Shown one piece after another: positions 24,906 through 36,338 of a stretch of 64,000 nt of DNA; the first letter of the stretch is position 1; each line of letters starts with the position of its first letter. The stretch is taken from the NCBI GenBank assembly GCA_949987565.1, contig OX465107.1, positions 15,341,558 through 15,405,557 of the forward strand, read 5' to 3'. The notes below the pieces were generated by a model. It was not told the DNA's origin. It ran no database searches and was given only the letters and a program-made list of their open reading frames with translations. The translations under genes were made by a program, and so were the position numbers. The DNA comes from Luidia sarsii (taxonomy: Eukaryota; Echinodermata; Asteroidea; Paxillosida; Luidiidae).

Positions 24906-25570
24906 TGGGATGGTTGGACCACACAGAATGAACCTGTACATGTATGTCAGGCCCTACATTTGTTTAGATTCCTCATCATTTAAAAACACTTGCATGGTGA
25001 GATGTTAAGATTGTTAAGAAAGAAATATGAGAATGGGGGTGGGGTGATTGCAAAAAGAGTTAAATCGGGGCCAAAATTTTGGCGAAGAATACAAAAATAA
25101 TTGTCCTGTGATAGAACAAAGCATTGTATCTCCTATTTCCATCTTGTATGAACAGGGTTGTGCATGCTTAAACTAAAAAGTATTATATTTCAGATTGAAG
25201 ACAAAAATCTCAAAAAATGGGCATTACATGTATGTTCTGCTTTGTATGCTACCTAATGTTTTAGACATAGAAAGATGATAAAAAAAAACTACAAAGTTTT
25301 TGCACTGAAGCAATGATATGTTTTTTTATGAGCATGTGAAACATTTAGCCTGATGTTGTGATCCCCTCAGCAGATTTCTAAAAGGCAGAATCTAAAAAAA
25401 AAGCCTTTTCAGGAGCAGATAAACCTGAAATAACATCGACTCTAATGTGGGGAAGCAGGACTAGATGCATTTCAATGTTGGTGGCTGCTTGCCTCAATCT
25501 CTACCTTCCTTGCTCCAGAATAAAACACACAAATGCTGCAGACTGCTCGCTGACTTAAATGCCTCAAATG

Positions 25571-25912
25571 CAAATCTTACACACACTAATCCCTACCCCA
25601 CTCCTTGCCCTTCTCTTTGATCTTTCCCCCTCCTCTCACTAATCCCTACCCTACCCCTTGCCATTCCCTTTGATCTCTCCCTACCAGCTTCACTCTTTGT
25701 CCTTTGTTTCTCATCCGTGTCCTATTCACTCTCTCCCCCCTGCCTTCGTGTACATGTATCTGTTTTGTCCTTGTCACCCTGCCTTTGAGAAAGGTCCTGC
25801 TAGGATCGAAACTTTTTGGTAATTTTAGTCAGTAAGCAGTTTGCAACATTTTTGTATATCACACACAAAAATGGAGATGCTTCTATCCTAGCAGGGCCTT
25901 TCTCAATGGCAG
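25571..25912 (+). mobile_element. Penelope-like element 3' end, copy with inverted partner
   Basis: Begins with ctaatccctacccyact and tttgatctttccccctc units, continues ccagcttcactctttgtcct and cttcgtgtacatgtatctg, and reaches the hairpin core tgagaaaggtcctgctagga then tcgaaac, with a tail aagcagtttgcaacattttt. The same order is seen at 28440-28830, right after a GIY-YIG domain tail, which ties this sequence to Penelope-like retroelements. An inverted core (atcctagcagggcctttctc) follows at 25887-25906. Confidence 0.7.
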
Positions 25913-26904
25913 AAACACCAGACCCTCGATTTGAAATAGCGAGGGCGAGTGGGTTAGGCCCCTGCTTTTCTTGCGGCTCACAGGCCTGCACTTGCAGGTG
26001 GGTGGGTCGAATAGCCGTGGGTACCTAATTAAGGTGTCCCTGCAGCATAATTCATGTGTGCAGCAAGCGTTGGAAGGCTCAGCATTCTACAAGGCCAAAT
26101 CACATGCACATGCTGGGACACCCATACCGATTTTTGTATCCTTGTGCAGACATTGCTTTTATATCGTGCAGTATACAACCGAGTGAGAATCGACGTTTAA
26201 AAAATGCTCCCATTTCAACCACATTGATTTTCCTGGGTAGAAATTTGGACCATACAGTATGTCCCTTATAATTTATAATGATTTAATTTGCGACTGATTC
26301 TTACCCATCAAAATTTTCCCATTTTTGAGTTATTTCCATATATCAGTTTTGTGAAAACCTTGTGGAGACCTATACACCTTTACAATTCCCCTGTGAAGAC
26401 CTACCGGTATTCAACCCATTGTCTAAGGTCTCCACAAGGCACTAGATTCGTGCCCAGTGGTTTGTCTGTTGAAAAAAACCACATTTATTCAAGTATTTTG
26501 CTTTTTTTTATATAAAACAAGGTGTTTTTTTCCAAAAAATTCATATTATCACAGCCGTTAAGTTCTCAAACTAGCTTCAATCCAACATCATGATCGATTT
26601 ATTCAATTGTGTTATTCAAAGCCGCCAAAGAAAGCATGCATGCGAAATGCCAAATTGTCCTTTCACACAGTGGACCAGGTAGTCAGTGGAGCATTTTGCT
26701 ATGAAGAACATGTGATGCTTTCCCATAACGTTGGCCTAATAATCCACAGGAACATTAATGAGCAGGATTGTAAAATTGACTTTTAATTTTTTTATTTGTG
26801 CACAAAACTATTGGTGGTAAAGTAGTACTGAGTTTGAAAAAGTAAATTTAGAGAATGGCTTATATCTGTAATTTGTTGTTCTTCAATTGATACAATACAA
26901 GTAA

Positions 26905-27035
26905 TACACAAGCCGTAAAGTAATTACTGACAAAAAAGGCCAAAATTACAAATTAAAAATCTCAACAACAAAAACCAATGAGACGACCCGATGTCACGAT
27001 CCTAGCAGGATCTTTCTCAAAGGCAGGAGTGTGAT
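26905..27035 (-). mobile_element. Penelope-like 3' end, minus-strand copy
   Basis: Reads on plus as gtaattactgacaaaaaagg, then gatcctagcaggatctttct and caaaggcag, the reverse complement of the tail and core seen at 25.8 and 28.8 kb. Confidence 0.65.
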
Positions 27036-27214
27036 TTGATTTGAAGTTGAAGCCAAACCTTAAAATTGTAAATTCAAATCATGGAAAAGCATCGCCTTAT
27101 GCCTACCTCCGTTACAAAACCAGAACCTGTCTTCACAAAAAATGTTGAAGTAACACAAATAATTATTGTTGTAAACCGCTTTCTGGGGAATGTTTGAAAT
27201 CCACACCAAAAAAA

Positions 27215-27280
27215 AAAGGCAGTGGCCTGGTGTTTCAATGCTAGCAGGACCTTTCTCAAAGGCAGCATCGCAAAGGCAGT
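27215..27280 (-). mobile_element. Penelope-like 3' end core, minus-strand fragment
   Basis: Contains caatgctagcaggacctttc and tcaaaggcag on the plus strand, the reverse complement of the hairpin core; the tail is truncated. Confidence 0.6.
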
Positions 27281-28120
27281 GTAAATCCTTCCATTCCCAA
27301 TCATGTGTGCACGCGAAAGACAAGTCTGAATTGATGGATACACTGATGGCAGTGGCTGTTGCTAAGGGTAACGATCTGTAGAACTGCTTGTACGTACAAA
27401 CAGCCTTTTATGCTGGTATCCAGTGTCTACACGGCCTTGCGCTCTTGCGCAATGCCCAACCTACCTGATTACATGCAGCAATGCAGCATAATGGCCATTT
27501 ATTTATTTTTTAGGAGCCGATTTAAGACTCGCAACATTATGCAGAGGCGTTGCCATGACAATGCATGTCCAAACATGCCCAAGGCTCTCAGAGACTGCAC
27601 TAGTGACTGAAAAAAAAAATCATCCTGATGTACTGTAAGAGGTCATTCAATCTGGTACATTTTTCTGACATCTTTCCACCACCCAAAATATCAAGAGATT
27701 GAGTAAGAGGCAAAATCACAAAGCCACTCTCATTTGATTCCACATGTCCAATCTGAAATTATGCTGTATCATGCTGAACATCAATGGCAGAATTCGACAT
27801 TACGCAAAGTACACAAATAATGATAATAATAATCAGAGGGCAGATAGTGACTTTCAGAATGGTCCTGCTGGAGCTTCAAGCATCAGCTCCCTTCTATTTT
27901 GACATTTGTATTATTTCAAATCATTCTAAAGATGTTTCAAGATGGCTGTTAGACTAAGTGATGAATGACAGTCAGTTCCTGAGTAGGTTTCTTGTATCAC
28001 TATAAGTATAGTCGGAAAGGATCGTGGTTACAAACAATCTACCTTTTCTTTGAGACTCAAAAAAGACGGAATTGCTTCACCTCACCAAGACCTATAAATC
28101 TTGACTCTCAGTGAACCAAA

Positions 28121-28438
28121 GTGGTCATCAAGTCACACAAAGAGAGTCGTCTGTTTAAGAGGCACCCAACTCAGGGCAGAGCGGTTCTGTTGCTAGTGCA
28201 CTGTACCATACAAACTGGAAATCTTGAGCCAAGTCCCGATCTGGTGCAATTTCATTTCACTCATTCAGATATGAGTGTACTGGGCATGGAATCACTTGGT
28301 CACCATAGTAATGCTGTCCGTCTTAGCCGTGAGAAAATGTGGATGAAACGTCTTCGGACTATTCAACCACATGGTCTCAACATCAAGGAGGGTATTATTG
28401 CACCATGCAGCTTTCTGATAATCCTTCTTTTGTGTTGA
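28121..28438 (+). pseudogene. Penelope-like retroelement, C-terminal GIY-YIG endonuclease remnant
   Basis: An open frame of 105 codons with the stretch HFTHSDMSVLGMESLGHHSN, then AVRLSREKMWMKRLRTIQPH, GLN. The order H-F-x-x-S-D-x-x-V, R-x-x-R-E-x-x-W-x-x-x-L-x-T-x-x-P-x-G-L-N is the C-terminal part of the GIY-YIG domain carried by Penelope-like elements, which nick DNA for insertion (family knowledge). The GIY and YIG motifs and the reverse transcriptase are missing upstream, where stops appear in all frames, so this is a truncated dead copy. Immediately after the stop comes the element's 3' region with the hairpin core (28440-28830). Confidence 0.72.
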
Positions 28439-28439
28439 G

Positions 28440-28850
28440 TCCTTCACACTTCTCTCTTTGATCTTTTCCCCCTCTTCTCACTAATCCCTACCCTACTCCT
28501 TGCCCTTCTCTTTGATCTTTCCCCCTCTACTCACTATTCCATACCCTACTCCTTGCCCTTCTCTTTGATCTTTCCCCCTCTACTCACTATTCCATACCCT
28601 ACTCCTTGCCCTTCTCTTTGATCTTTCCCCCTCTACTCACTAAACCATACCCTACTCCTTGCCCTTCCCTTTCATCTCTCCCTACCAGCTTCACTCTTTG
28701 TCCTTTGTTTCTCATCCGTGTCCTATTCACTCTCTTCCCCCTTCCTTCGTGTACATGTATCTGTTTTGTCCTTGTCACTCTGCCTTTGAGAAAGGTCCTG
28801 CTAGGATCAAAACGTCAGGCCCACTAAATGTTAAGATATCATTCACTTAT
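28440..28850 (+). mobile_element. Penelope-like 3' region with 53-bp VNTR and hammerhead-like hairpin
   Basis: Four tandem units of about 53-54 bp (each with tttgatctttyccccctc and ccctactccttgcccttct) run from 28455 to about 28672. They lead into cttcactctttgtcctttg, tgtacatgtatctgttttgt and the core tgagaaaggtcctgctagga then tcaaaacgtcaggcc at about 28785-28820. The core ggtcct-gct-aggatc folds as a 6-bp stem with a 3-base loop followed by GAAAC-like bases. That is how stem II and the GAAA of Penelope hammerhead ribozymes are arranged, but the CUGAUGA box is replaced by cctttgaga. Confidence 0.7.
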
Positions 28851-28904
28851 TGATTAAAAAGAGAGAGAAGATATTCCCAGTCAGGTTTTTTTCTCTGTGT
28901 TTTC

Positions 28905-29030
28905 ATTCTCATTCTGCCTTTGAGAAGGGCCCTGCTGGGATTGAAACACAAGGCCCTCTACATTTTGAAGATTAGCATTTGGGTTAATTCAGTCAGTATA
29001 AAGCACTTTGCACCATTTCTGTATGGCTTG
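28905..29030 (+). mobile_element. Penelope-like 3' end, second plus-strand copy
   Basis: Contains tgcctttgagaagggccctg, ctgggattgaaacacaaggc, and the tail cagtcagtataaagcacttt gcaccatttctgtat. It lies 60 bp after the previous copy in the same orientation, so the two are tandem. Confidence 0.65.
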
Positions 29031-29338
29031 TTTTTTTTTTTTTCTTAAGATATCTTAGGGAAAAAAACACACCCCGACTTGCTGTTAAAAGGGATGTATC
29101 CCACTGGACAGCTTGAATTCACTTCGCAGGAATCACTGCTCAGCTGAACCTAATTTCAATCGAACTTCTCTTGCTCAGGCCCCGGTAAGGCTTGCTAAAC
29201 CAGGCGCTGATGTACACGCATGCGACAGAGGAGCTAAACCATGTCCATGACAGGCGTCTGTCTAACAGGAGGAAGGGGGGGGGGAAGGAAAAAAACCTAC
29301 CAAAACAAACAAACAAACAATGACAGAGAAGAGGGACA

Positions 29339-29347
29339 GCAGAGAGA

Positions 29348-29407
<60 letters not shown>

Positions 29408-29586
29408 AGAAAGAGGGAGGGAGAGAGTGAGATGGAGAGGGAGAGAGGGGGAGAGAGAGTGAGAGTGAGATGGAGAGAGAGGGAGCAAGGGAGGGAGAGG
29501 GGAAGGGGGAGAGAGAGGGGGAGAGGGAGAAACAGAGAGGGGGAGAGGTAGAGAGGGGAAAAAGAGAGACAGAGACAGAGAGAGGG

Positions 29587-29636
<50 letters not shown>

Positions 29637-29834
29637 GAGGAGAAAGAGGGAGGGAGAGAGTGAGATGGAGAGGGAGAGAGGGGGAGAGAGAGTGAGATTG
29701 AGAGAGAGGGAGCAAGGAAGGGAGAGAGGAAGGGAGAGAGATGGAGAGAGAGAGGGGAGAGGGAGAAACAGAGAGGGGGAGAGGTAGAGAGGGGAAAAAG
29801 AGAGACAGAGACAGAGAGAGGGGAGGGAGAGAGA

Positions 29835-29873
<39 letters not shown>

Positions 29874-29885
29874 AGAGAGAGGGGG
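29339..29885. repeat. GA satellite made of two 233-bp units, with conserved 3' flank
   Basis: A block starting ggaggagaaagagggaggga at 29403 recurs at 29636, spacing 233 bp, with a few substitutions. Purines are on the plus strand. The array ends ggtggggtggttgtaccaca, then cagaatggacct, matching the flank at 24906. It lies about 65 bp downstream (intron side) of the linker exon on the gene strand, where it is a pyrimidine tract. Confidence 0.93.
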
Positions 29886-29951
29886 GTGGGGTGGTTGTAC
29901 CACACAGAATGGACCTAAGATGCAATTGATGTTCTCCTGTGCATGACCTAC

Positions 29952-30043
29952 TTTTTTCCCTTGACCGGCTCGTAGACACCGGAGTACTTGCTGCCCTGCC
30001 CCACGATCTCGACTATTTCTGGCAGGGCGCTGGCAAATATGGC
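29952..30043 (-). CDS. Slo1/BK-like K+ channel, end of S6 and S6-RCK1 linker exon
   Basis: Exon of 92 bp: 30 codons plus two bases. The acceptor is tttcccgcag and the donor is AAAAAA|gtaggt. It encodes AIFASALPEIVEIVGQGSKY followed by SGVYEPVKGK. The glutamates of PEIVE correspond to E321 and E324, the acidic ring at the inner mouth of BK channels that raises conductance (family knowledge). Y318 and V319 of the family are alanine and leucine here. The trailing AA joins G of the next exon to make lysine before HIVVCG. Reading through the donor meets an in-frame TAG at once, so an unspliced message would stop right after the linker. It lies 749 bp after the pore exon, the shortest intron seen. 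Confidence 0.94.
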
Positions 30044-30792
30044 CTGCGGGAAATCAAAATGGATGATTGGATTAGTGCACGAGGGGGGTGCGGGGTATCG
30101 GGGCTGGGCAGGATTGGGGGAGAGGGGAAGGGGGAGAAATTGGGTGGGGGGGGGAGTGGGGGATGGCTGCTAGCCGCGTGATTATACAGGAGAAAATGTC
30201 AATGTAGGACAGACTCCCATCTGACAGAGGAGTGGCGATGTCAATATAGTCCACAATGGCTAAGGAATAAGACCATGATTGCTGTATCACAACGGCCACG
30301 ATTAAGAATGGGGAAACAGAACAGAAAATTTAGAGAAGTCATGCTCTATCTTCAAAATAAAAAGGGTAGGAAAGTCTGACGTCACTTAAAATACCTTGCT
30401 TCGAAATATGCCCTTTAAACTGAGTTGCCTCTGGGTATGGTGTAGTGAAGAACTAAATTTGACTCAAAAGCTTACCATCCGCCACTCCCTGCCTACATTT
30501 TAGTTGGAAGTACCAAGAGCCTTATCCCTTGCAAACATCTGGCACACTGCCAAAAACCACCCCAAAACTAGCCAGCCCTCCCTTCCCCATCCCCTGGCCC
30601 ACCGTCACTCTCTCCCAATGATGCTGGTTGGGGAATAAGGGAGAGGAGGGTTACACTTTGGTATATTCTTCACCAATACAATGTCTAGTCCCCTCGGTTT
30701 GCGGCCTGTTAAATACTGCCTCCCCTGCCCCCCCCCTTGTCACCCCATCCACCTCCCCCCTCCCCTTCTTGGCAATCATCTCATCATCTCAC
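30044..30792 (-). other. Channel intron between pore exon and linker exon
   Basis: A 749-bp phase-0 intron. G-rich patch near 30120-30165 and C-rich patch near 30721-30765; no other feature seen. Confidence 0.85.
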
Positions 30793-30963
30793 CAGGACTC
30801 CCAGGATGAAGAAGATGATGAAGACAGTGCCGCAGGAGGTCTTGGGGGTCAGGTCACCGTAGCCCACCGTGGACATGGTCACTACCAGCATGTATATGCA
30901 CATCCCGTACGTCAGGTATTGCGAGTTCTGGAAATGCTGCCAGGGATCTCCCGAATTCTCCAC
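30793..30963 (-). CDS. Slo1/BK-like K+ channel, pore loop and S6 exon
   Basis: Exon of 171 bp, exactly 57 codons, phase 0 at both ends; acceptor tttgattttcag, donor CTG|gtgaga. It starts with VENSGDPW, the Slo1 turret signature, and holds the K+ selectivity filter in [10 protein letters not shown]. The inner helix starts with [11 protein letters not shown]. The filter is intact, so the product should be K+ selective (family knowledge). Differences from vertebrate Slo1 cluster just outside the filter: [12 protein letters not shown] replaces GYGDVYAKTTLG, so the aromatic residue at Y294, where external TEA binds, is threonine. The pore helix has TYGMC instead of TYWEC. This is the strongest single piece of evidence for the identity of the gene. 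Confidence 0.98.
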
Positions 30964-31261
30964 CTGAAAATCAAACAAGACAAACAACCAGGTCATCATT
31001 TAAGATATTGCAGACCAATCACTTACTAAATGAACAAGCAAAACACAAACCACCTGAAATGTAGAGGGCCTTGAAATTTGCTGGGTGCTGGACAGAAATT
31101 GGTTCTCGACTCATTCTCAAAGATACCACAGATACCACAAGGAGCAGGAAGTTATGCTACTTAGATCATAGTTATTACGGAGGCCTTGAAAACAAGACAA
31201 TCCAAGGGACAATGGATGGTGGCAGAGGAAGAGGCCATCCAGTAACATGGAATGAGCTGGT

Positions 31262-31500
31262 GAAAGGTAGAGGGAGAGGATGGAAGAGGGACAGGGACAG
31301 GGACAGGGAGAAAGGGAGAGGGAGAAAGGGAGGGAGAGGGAGGGAGAGGGAGAAAGAGAAAGGGAGAGGGAGAAAGGGAGGGAAAAGGAGAGGGAGAGGG
31401 ACTGGGAGAGGGACAGGGACTGGGAGAGGGACAGGGACAGGGATAGGGACAGGGACAGGGGAGGGACAGATAGAGAGAGAGAGGGGGGGAGGGAGAGGGA
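31262..31500. repeat. GGGAGA/GGGACA satellite
   Basis: Hexanucleotide units gggaca and gggaga with gaaaggga variants; purines on the plus strand. Confidence 0.93.
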
Positions 31501-32754
31501 GAGTTAGGTCACATTTCAGGCATGTGCTGTTCTGCACACCCCCAAAAAAATATTTCTAAATTGCAATTCACCTTTTGCTAATTTTGCCAAGTGTGAACAT
31601 GAAAAAAAAGTTTGTACATGTATGTGTGTGGAGATGGGGGGAGAGGAGGAGACAGCACACAGTGCACAATATTGGCACGAAGTCAAGATTCTGATTACCA
31701 ACTCAGCAGGGAGCCAAGTTGTCTTGATGACACCTGGTAGAGGCCTGTCACTCATATTAAGAATGCAGGGGATGAGGGATTTGGGAGGTTCTGCAAAGGT
31801 GATTAAGGATTGATAAACAAAAAAAGCTAAATGGAAATGTATATACTGTAATTTACTTTAAATAAAAAATATAATATCTTTAAGTGAAGAGTGCACATCC
31901 ACTTTCATAGGTATTGATTTTCTACTTCTTTCGCTAAGCTTGAAGTAATGAAAATATCATTGATTTGTTTGACTTGAAGTGAAAGGGCTGCTTCCACTTT
32001 AGCCATGTCCGCACTGGGCTTATTTTTGACTGAGACCATGGGTGACATTCCAATGGATAAATCAAAGGAACACAAAGGAACAATCAGATAGGTCCAGCTA
32101 GTATCCGATCGTAGACTCTCTCAAGCCCAAACCTACAGACCAGGAGTTACCCTCCAGTAAATTGGCATATTCGATCATTAATTTATGTCAAATGGCGCAA
32201 CCATCGTCTCATCTGAGCTTAGACCTCAGAGTGGCATTTTCCGAAAGAAACTGAGAAGATTTGGAAGGCTTCATCGATCTCTCTACGTGTATGCATTGAA
32301 ATATTAAAAGTTTGTCTTGAGTGGATTTTCTTAACAGAAAAACACTTTTCTTGGCAATTTAGATGTTTAGAGGGGGAAAAAATCTGCTTGGAGGCTGTGC
32401 AATGACAGCAAAACCACCGCACCAAAATATACCTGTCAGTATTGTTCATAATTTATTTGGTAAAGTGGCCGGGTTCACATCCCCGCTGGCTTCCATAATG
32501 GGGCAGCTCGCAGCAGGAGCCTCGGCAAAGATTGATTTGGGACTCATCCATTCAATAGCATGACCTTAGGGACACCGAGGCTGAGCGGAAATCCGGCCAA
32601 AATCCAGCACTGCCTCGGCGATATATTCATATATTGTTCCCGGCTCATTTGCATTGTGCCAAGAGACCTCCAGCTTATAATGTACATGTTTGTATGTAAT
32701 CGCCGCCGTGTAGGCGCGGGGTTGCTCTGCTTTTCAGTAGGAAAAGAGTAAGAG

Positions 32755-33058
32755 AGAAATATGGAGAGACAGACAGAGCGACACAGACAGAGTGAAATAC
32801 AGACAGAGACAGAGACAGGGGGGACAGATGGAGGAAGTGATGGAGGAAGGGATGGAGGGAGGGCGGGAAGGAGGGCGATGATAGAAGGGAGAGGATGAGA
32901 TAGAGAAGAGGAAGAGAATGCATTAGAGAGACAGGGACACAGAGAGAGGGAAACATAGGGTAAGAGAGAAGAGGAAGAGAGGAGAGAGTTAGATGGAGAG
33001 GAGAGAGTGAGGAAGAGGAGGGAGGAATGGAGAAGCAGACACAGACTGACAGGCAGGC

Positions 33059-33099
<41 letters not shown>

Positions 33100-33105
33100 T
33101 GAAAG
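32755..33105. repeat. GA-rich satellite ending in (GACA)n
   Basis: gagaga, gacagaga and ggatggag words on the plus strand, ending in a clean (AGAC) run at 33056-33100. Confidence 0.93.
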
Positions 33106-34769
33106 AAACACTGCGAGACAGGGAGCAGTATCACCCTAATCATGGAGGTCTGGGCATGATTGTAGATGACAACTCACAGTCAGCTAGATTGGGCTGATGT
33201 CTCATCCTACATTAGCCAACTGCCTGGGCCAATGAGACTGAGAGAGGTTATAATGTGAAGCGCACCCCCCCCCCCCCTCCACCCCCACCACCCTAAATTT
33301 CTTCAATTGGGGCAAATCGGGAGACCCCTCCCTGCACTCACCCCCTCATCAGTCGCATCTGTGCTACCTGCAGGCAGGCACAGTGCAACATAATGATTGT
33401 ACAAGCCCAGCCAACCCAGAACTGCATTCATGATAGCGGCGCGGACATGGAGCGAGAAATAAGCAAGCACTTTGTTCCCTTTTGTTTTCTGCTCTTGAAA
33501 ATTAATTTCACCAATACTGGCTGCACCGAATACCACTTAAAAGGTGCAGTGTTCCCTGCTTGCAACACGACCACCAAATTCTAATGGTAAACAACCCCCT
33601 CTCCAGAACAGTGTGAGCATAGCATGCATGCTGCAGTAATTAAATTAATTTAAGTGTCAAAATGTGGGGTTTTTTTTAAACAAGAGTGGGTATGAAACAC
33701 AAATTTATAGTCCTTACCACAGGATCGTATTTCATTGCCCTGTGTGAAAAATTACTTTGGGCTTTTATGGCCAGAGTACTCAGGCATGTAGACACAATCA
33801 TTACACTGTCTGCATATAAGCGAGTCAAAACTACCGGTAGAGTGCTACACAAACAGGCATTGAAAGTAGAAATCAAAGGGTATGATGGGGAAGGGGGGGG
33901 GGGGACAGGGGATTGCATCACAGACAGACAATACCTTGTTTGTCATTTTGCGAAATGGCAAAGGGGTTTTCCTTGGGCAAAAGGCATCCAGGGATAGGCG
34001 GATATCATCTTCCCCCATCCCACTTTTTCAAGGAACTTTAGAAAACCCACAGATTTATACACGTATACTACACCGCATGCTGCTGGCAAGAGCTGTAGGC
34101 AGTGAGGAAGATGCATGTAATATGGGGCTTGGATAATGTGCAAGGAACTCTTGGGTGGATAACATAGTAGGTTCTTGCACTAGCGCTGCAACAAATAAGG
34201 CAGATAATTCCATTCTCTGCCTGTACCAGCATCAAATGCTGCAGAGTGTTTGTCCAATTGCCCTGTGATTATTATTTTTTTTGGGGGGGGGGTGGTAGGA
34301 TGGTTAGGAACCATCTCTGAAGTATTGAGATCCGAGAACTACAGTGGGGGCCACAAAGTCAGATCAAGCGTGAACGCATCCGATCCTTAGCATTTAACGC
34401 TGTGATGCAAACAGATAGGAGGAGGGGGAGGGAGCAGGAGAATACTTGGCGGTGGGCAGTAACTGAACCATCAATCTGATGGGAGGGCAATGCTGAAACT
34501 CCCCATAGGCCTAGTCCGGAGATAATTTCAGGCTGTGTCACAACAAATCCCTGCAAGACTGTATCTCGACCCATCCCCCAGCCACCCCCACCGCCCACTC
34601 GCAGAGCCACTCGCACACCCACCTGCCCCCGAAATGCAAGCTGTTTGCATACGCCAGAAATTACTCTGACTTGATTCATGAATTTAGGGTAAGTTGGTTG
34701 AATCTTGAGGTGTCTTTTTGTGGAAGTACGGCTAGTGCCAGTGCCCCCCCCCAAAAAATTGGGACACCC

Positions 34770-35320
<551 letters not shown>

Positions 35321-35415
35321 GTCTATGATATGGCCCTTAACTAGTGCTCATTACAGTTTGATCCCTCCCCCGACCCTCCCCCGACCCTCATAATCATCTC
35401 TGAGCGAGGACTCAC

Positions 35416-35567
35416 CAAGTGGAAGATGCCCGCTGAGGTCAGCCAGGCTCCAGCCACGATGGTCAGCAGACTGGTCAGCTTGATGCTGTTGCTTGTCCTC
35501 AGGACTCGGATAAGCTGCAGGATCTCAGGCAGCTGCATCAGGATCATGATCCTCAAGCATCTCATCC
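35416..35567 (-). CDS. Slo1/BK-like K+ channel, S4 voltage sensor and S5 exon
   Basis: Exon of 152 bp: two bases completing glycine, then 50 codons, ending in phase 0. The acceptor is tttctttccag and the donor is CACTTG|gtgagt. The S4 segment reads GMRCLRIMILMQLPEILQ. It keeps the arginines equivalent to human R207 and R210 and the glutamate E219, but the position of R213, the main gating-charge residue of Slo1, is isoleucine. A new arginine stands at the N225 position and K228 is arginine. RTSNSIKL and the S5 segment up to AGIFHL follow the family closely. Splice sites and phase are intact, so the R213 change is not a sign of decay. It suggests weak or altered voltage dependence (inference). 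Confidence 0.96.
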
Positions 35568-35834
35568 CTGGAAAGAAAAAAAAACCAACAGAAAACAGCA
35601 TGTAAGCATCGGGATATTTCATACGAACCCATTCCGGTCCCTTTAGTCAGGAAGACCATGGGAGAGACGTGAAGGTTTGCATGGTGGAATCGGTAATCGG
35701 AGCCGGTAACTTGAAGACCGTGGGGTGCCATGGATGACTCCATCTCTCCATGTTCTCTGATTCCAATGAGATTTCAGCTGTTCATGGTTAATGTAGCAAG
35801 TTAAGAACAGTCTGCATTCTCCTGAATGCTTTCT

Positions 35835-35935
35835 AAAAGGATTTGAGAAAAGTCCTGCTCGGATAGAAACATCTGCACTTTCAAGACTTCATTTTTGTAA
35901 TTTAAGTCAGTAAGCACTGTGCAACATTTGTCTAT
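35835..35935 (+). mobile_element. Penelope-like 3' end copy
   Basis: Core tttgagaaaagtcctgctcg then gatagaaacatc, followed by the tail taagtcagtaagcactgtgc aacatttgtc. Confidence 0.65.
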
Positions 35936-36263
35936 TACTTTAGTATATGTAGTTCTTAGTTTGGCAAACAGGGCATGGTGTTTCCAAAATGTCACCAGAC
36001 AAACAGAAAGATCAATTATGCGCTGTGTCATTGAAAACCTTTTCTAAATGTCTCTTAAATGCCTTGCAATTGGCTTCATCCCTGTATGTTCTGTAATGTT
36101 GTCTGAATTCTTAATGCTTTCTATTTCTGCCTCTTCTTATGCCTCATGGCATAATGCCTTGTAAGATTGTTTGACTTGAAACAAGGGTTTGCCTTACTAG
36201 ACATGTAAACTCTAAATGCTCAGTGCTTTGCCCAATTGCCTGCTGAGAAAAATACAGGCAGCT

Positions 36264-36338
36264 TGGCCGCGATTCAAACCCGCGACTCCTGCTTTCTAGT
36301 GCAGACATCTTAAACCTCTGGATCACCGTGGCGGTCGA
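36264..36338 (-). mobile_element. tRNA-like fragment (probable tRNA-derived SINE)
   Basis: On the minus strand it has an A-box-like ggtgatccagaggtttaaga, an anticodon-arm-like ctgc-actagaaa-gcag stem and a B-box-like gcgggtttgaatcgc. The order and spacing fit a tRNA body. The 8-base loop and imperfect acceptor ends argue for a SINE or pseudogene rather than a working tRNA. Confidence 0.5.

Larger units (their letters stand above)
23033..29951 (-). other. Channel intron between linker exon and RCK1 exon
   Basis: A 6.9-kb phase-2 intron on the minus strand. It holds a G-rich minisatellite, two GA satellites and the densest set of Penelope-like debris in the window. Those parts are listed separately. 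The remaining sequence (for example 23040-23630 and 24910-25570) shows no coding signal. Confidence 0.85.

Noticed and set aside
36264..36338. Working tRNA gene
   Set aside because: The anticodon loop has eight bases and the acceptor ends do not pair well, so a SINE or pseudogene fits better.
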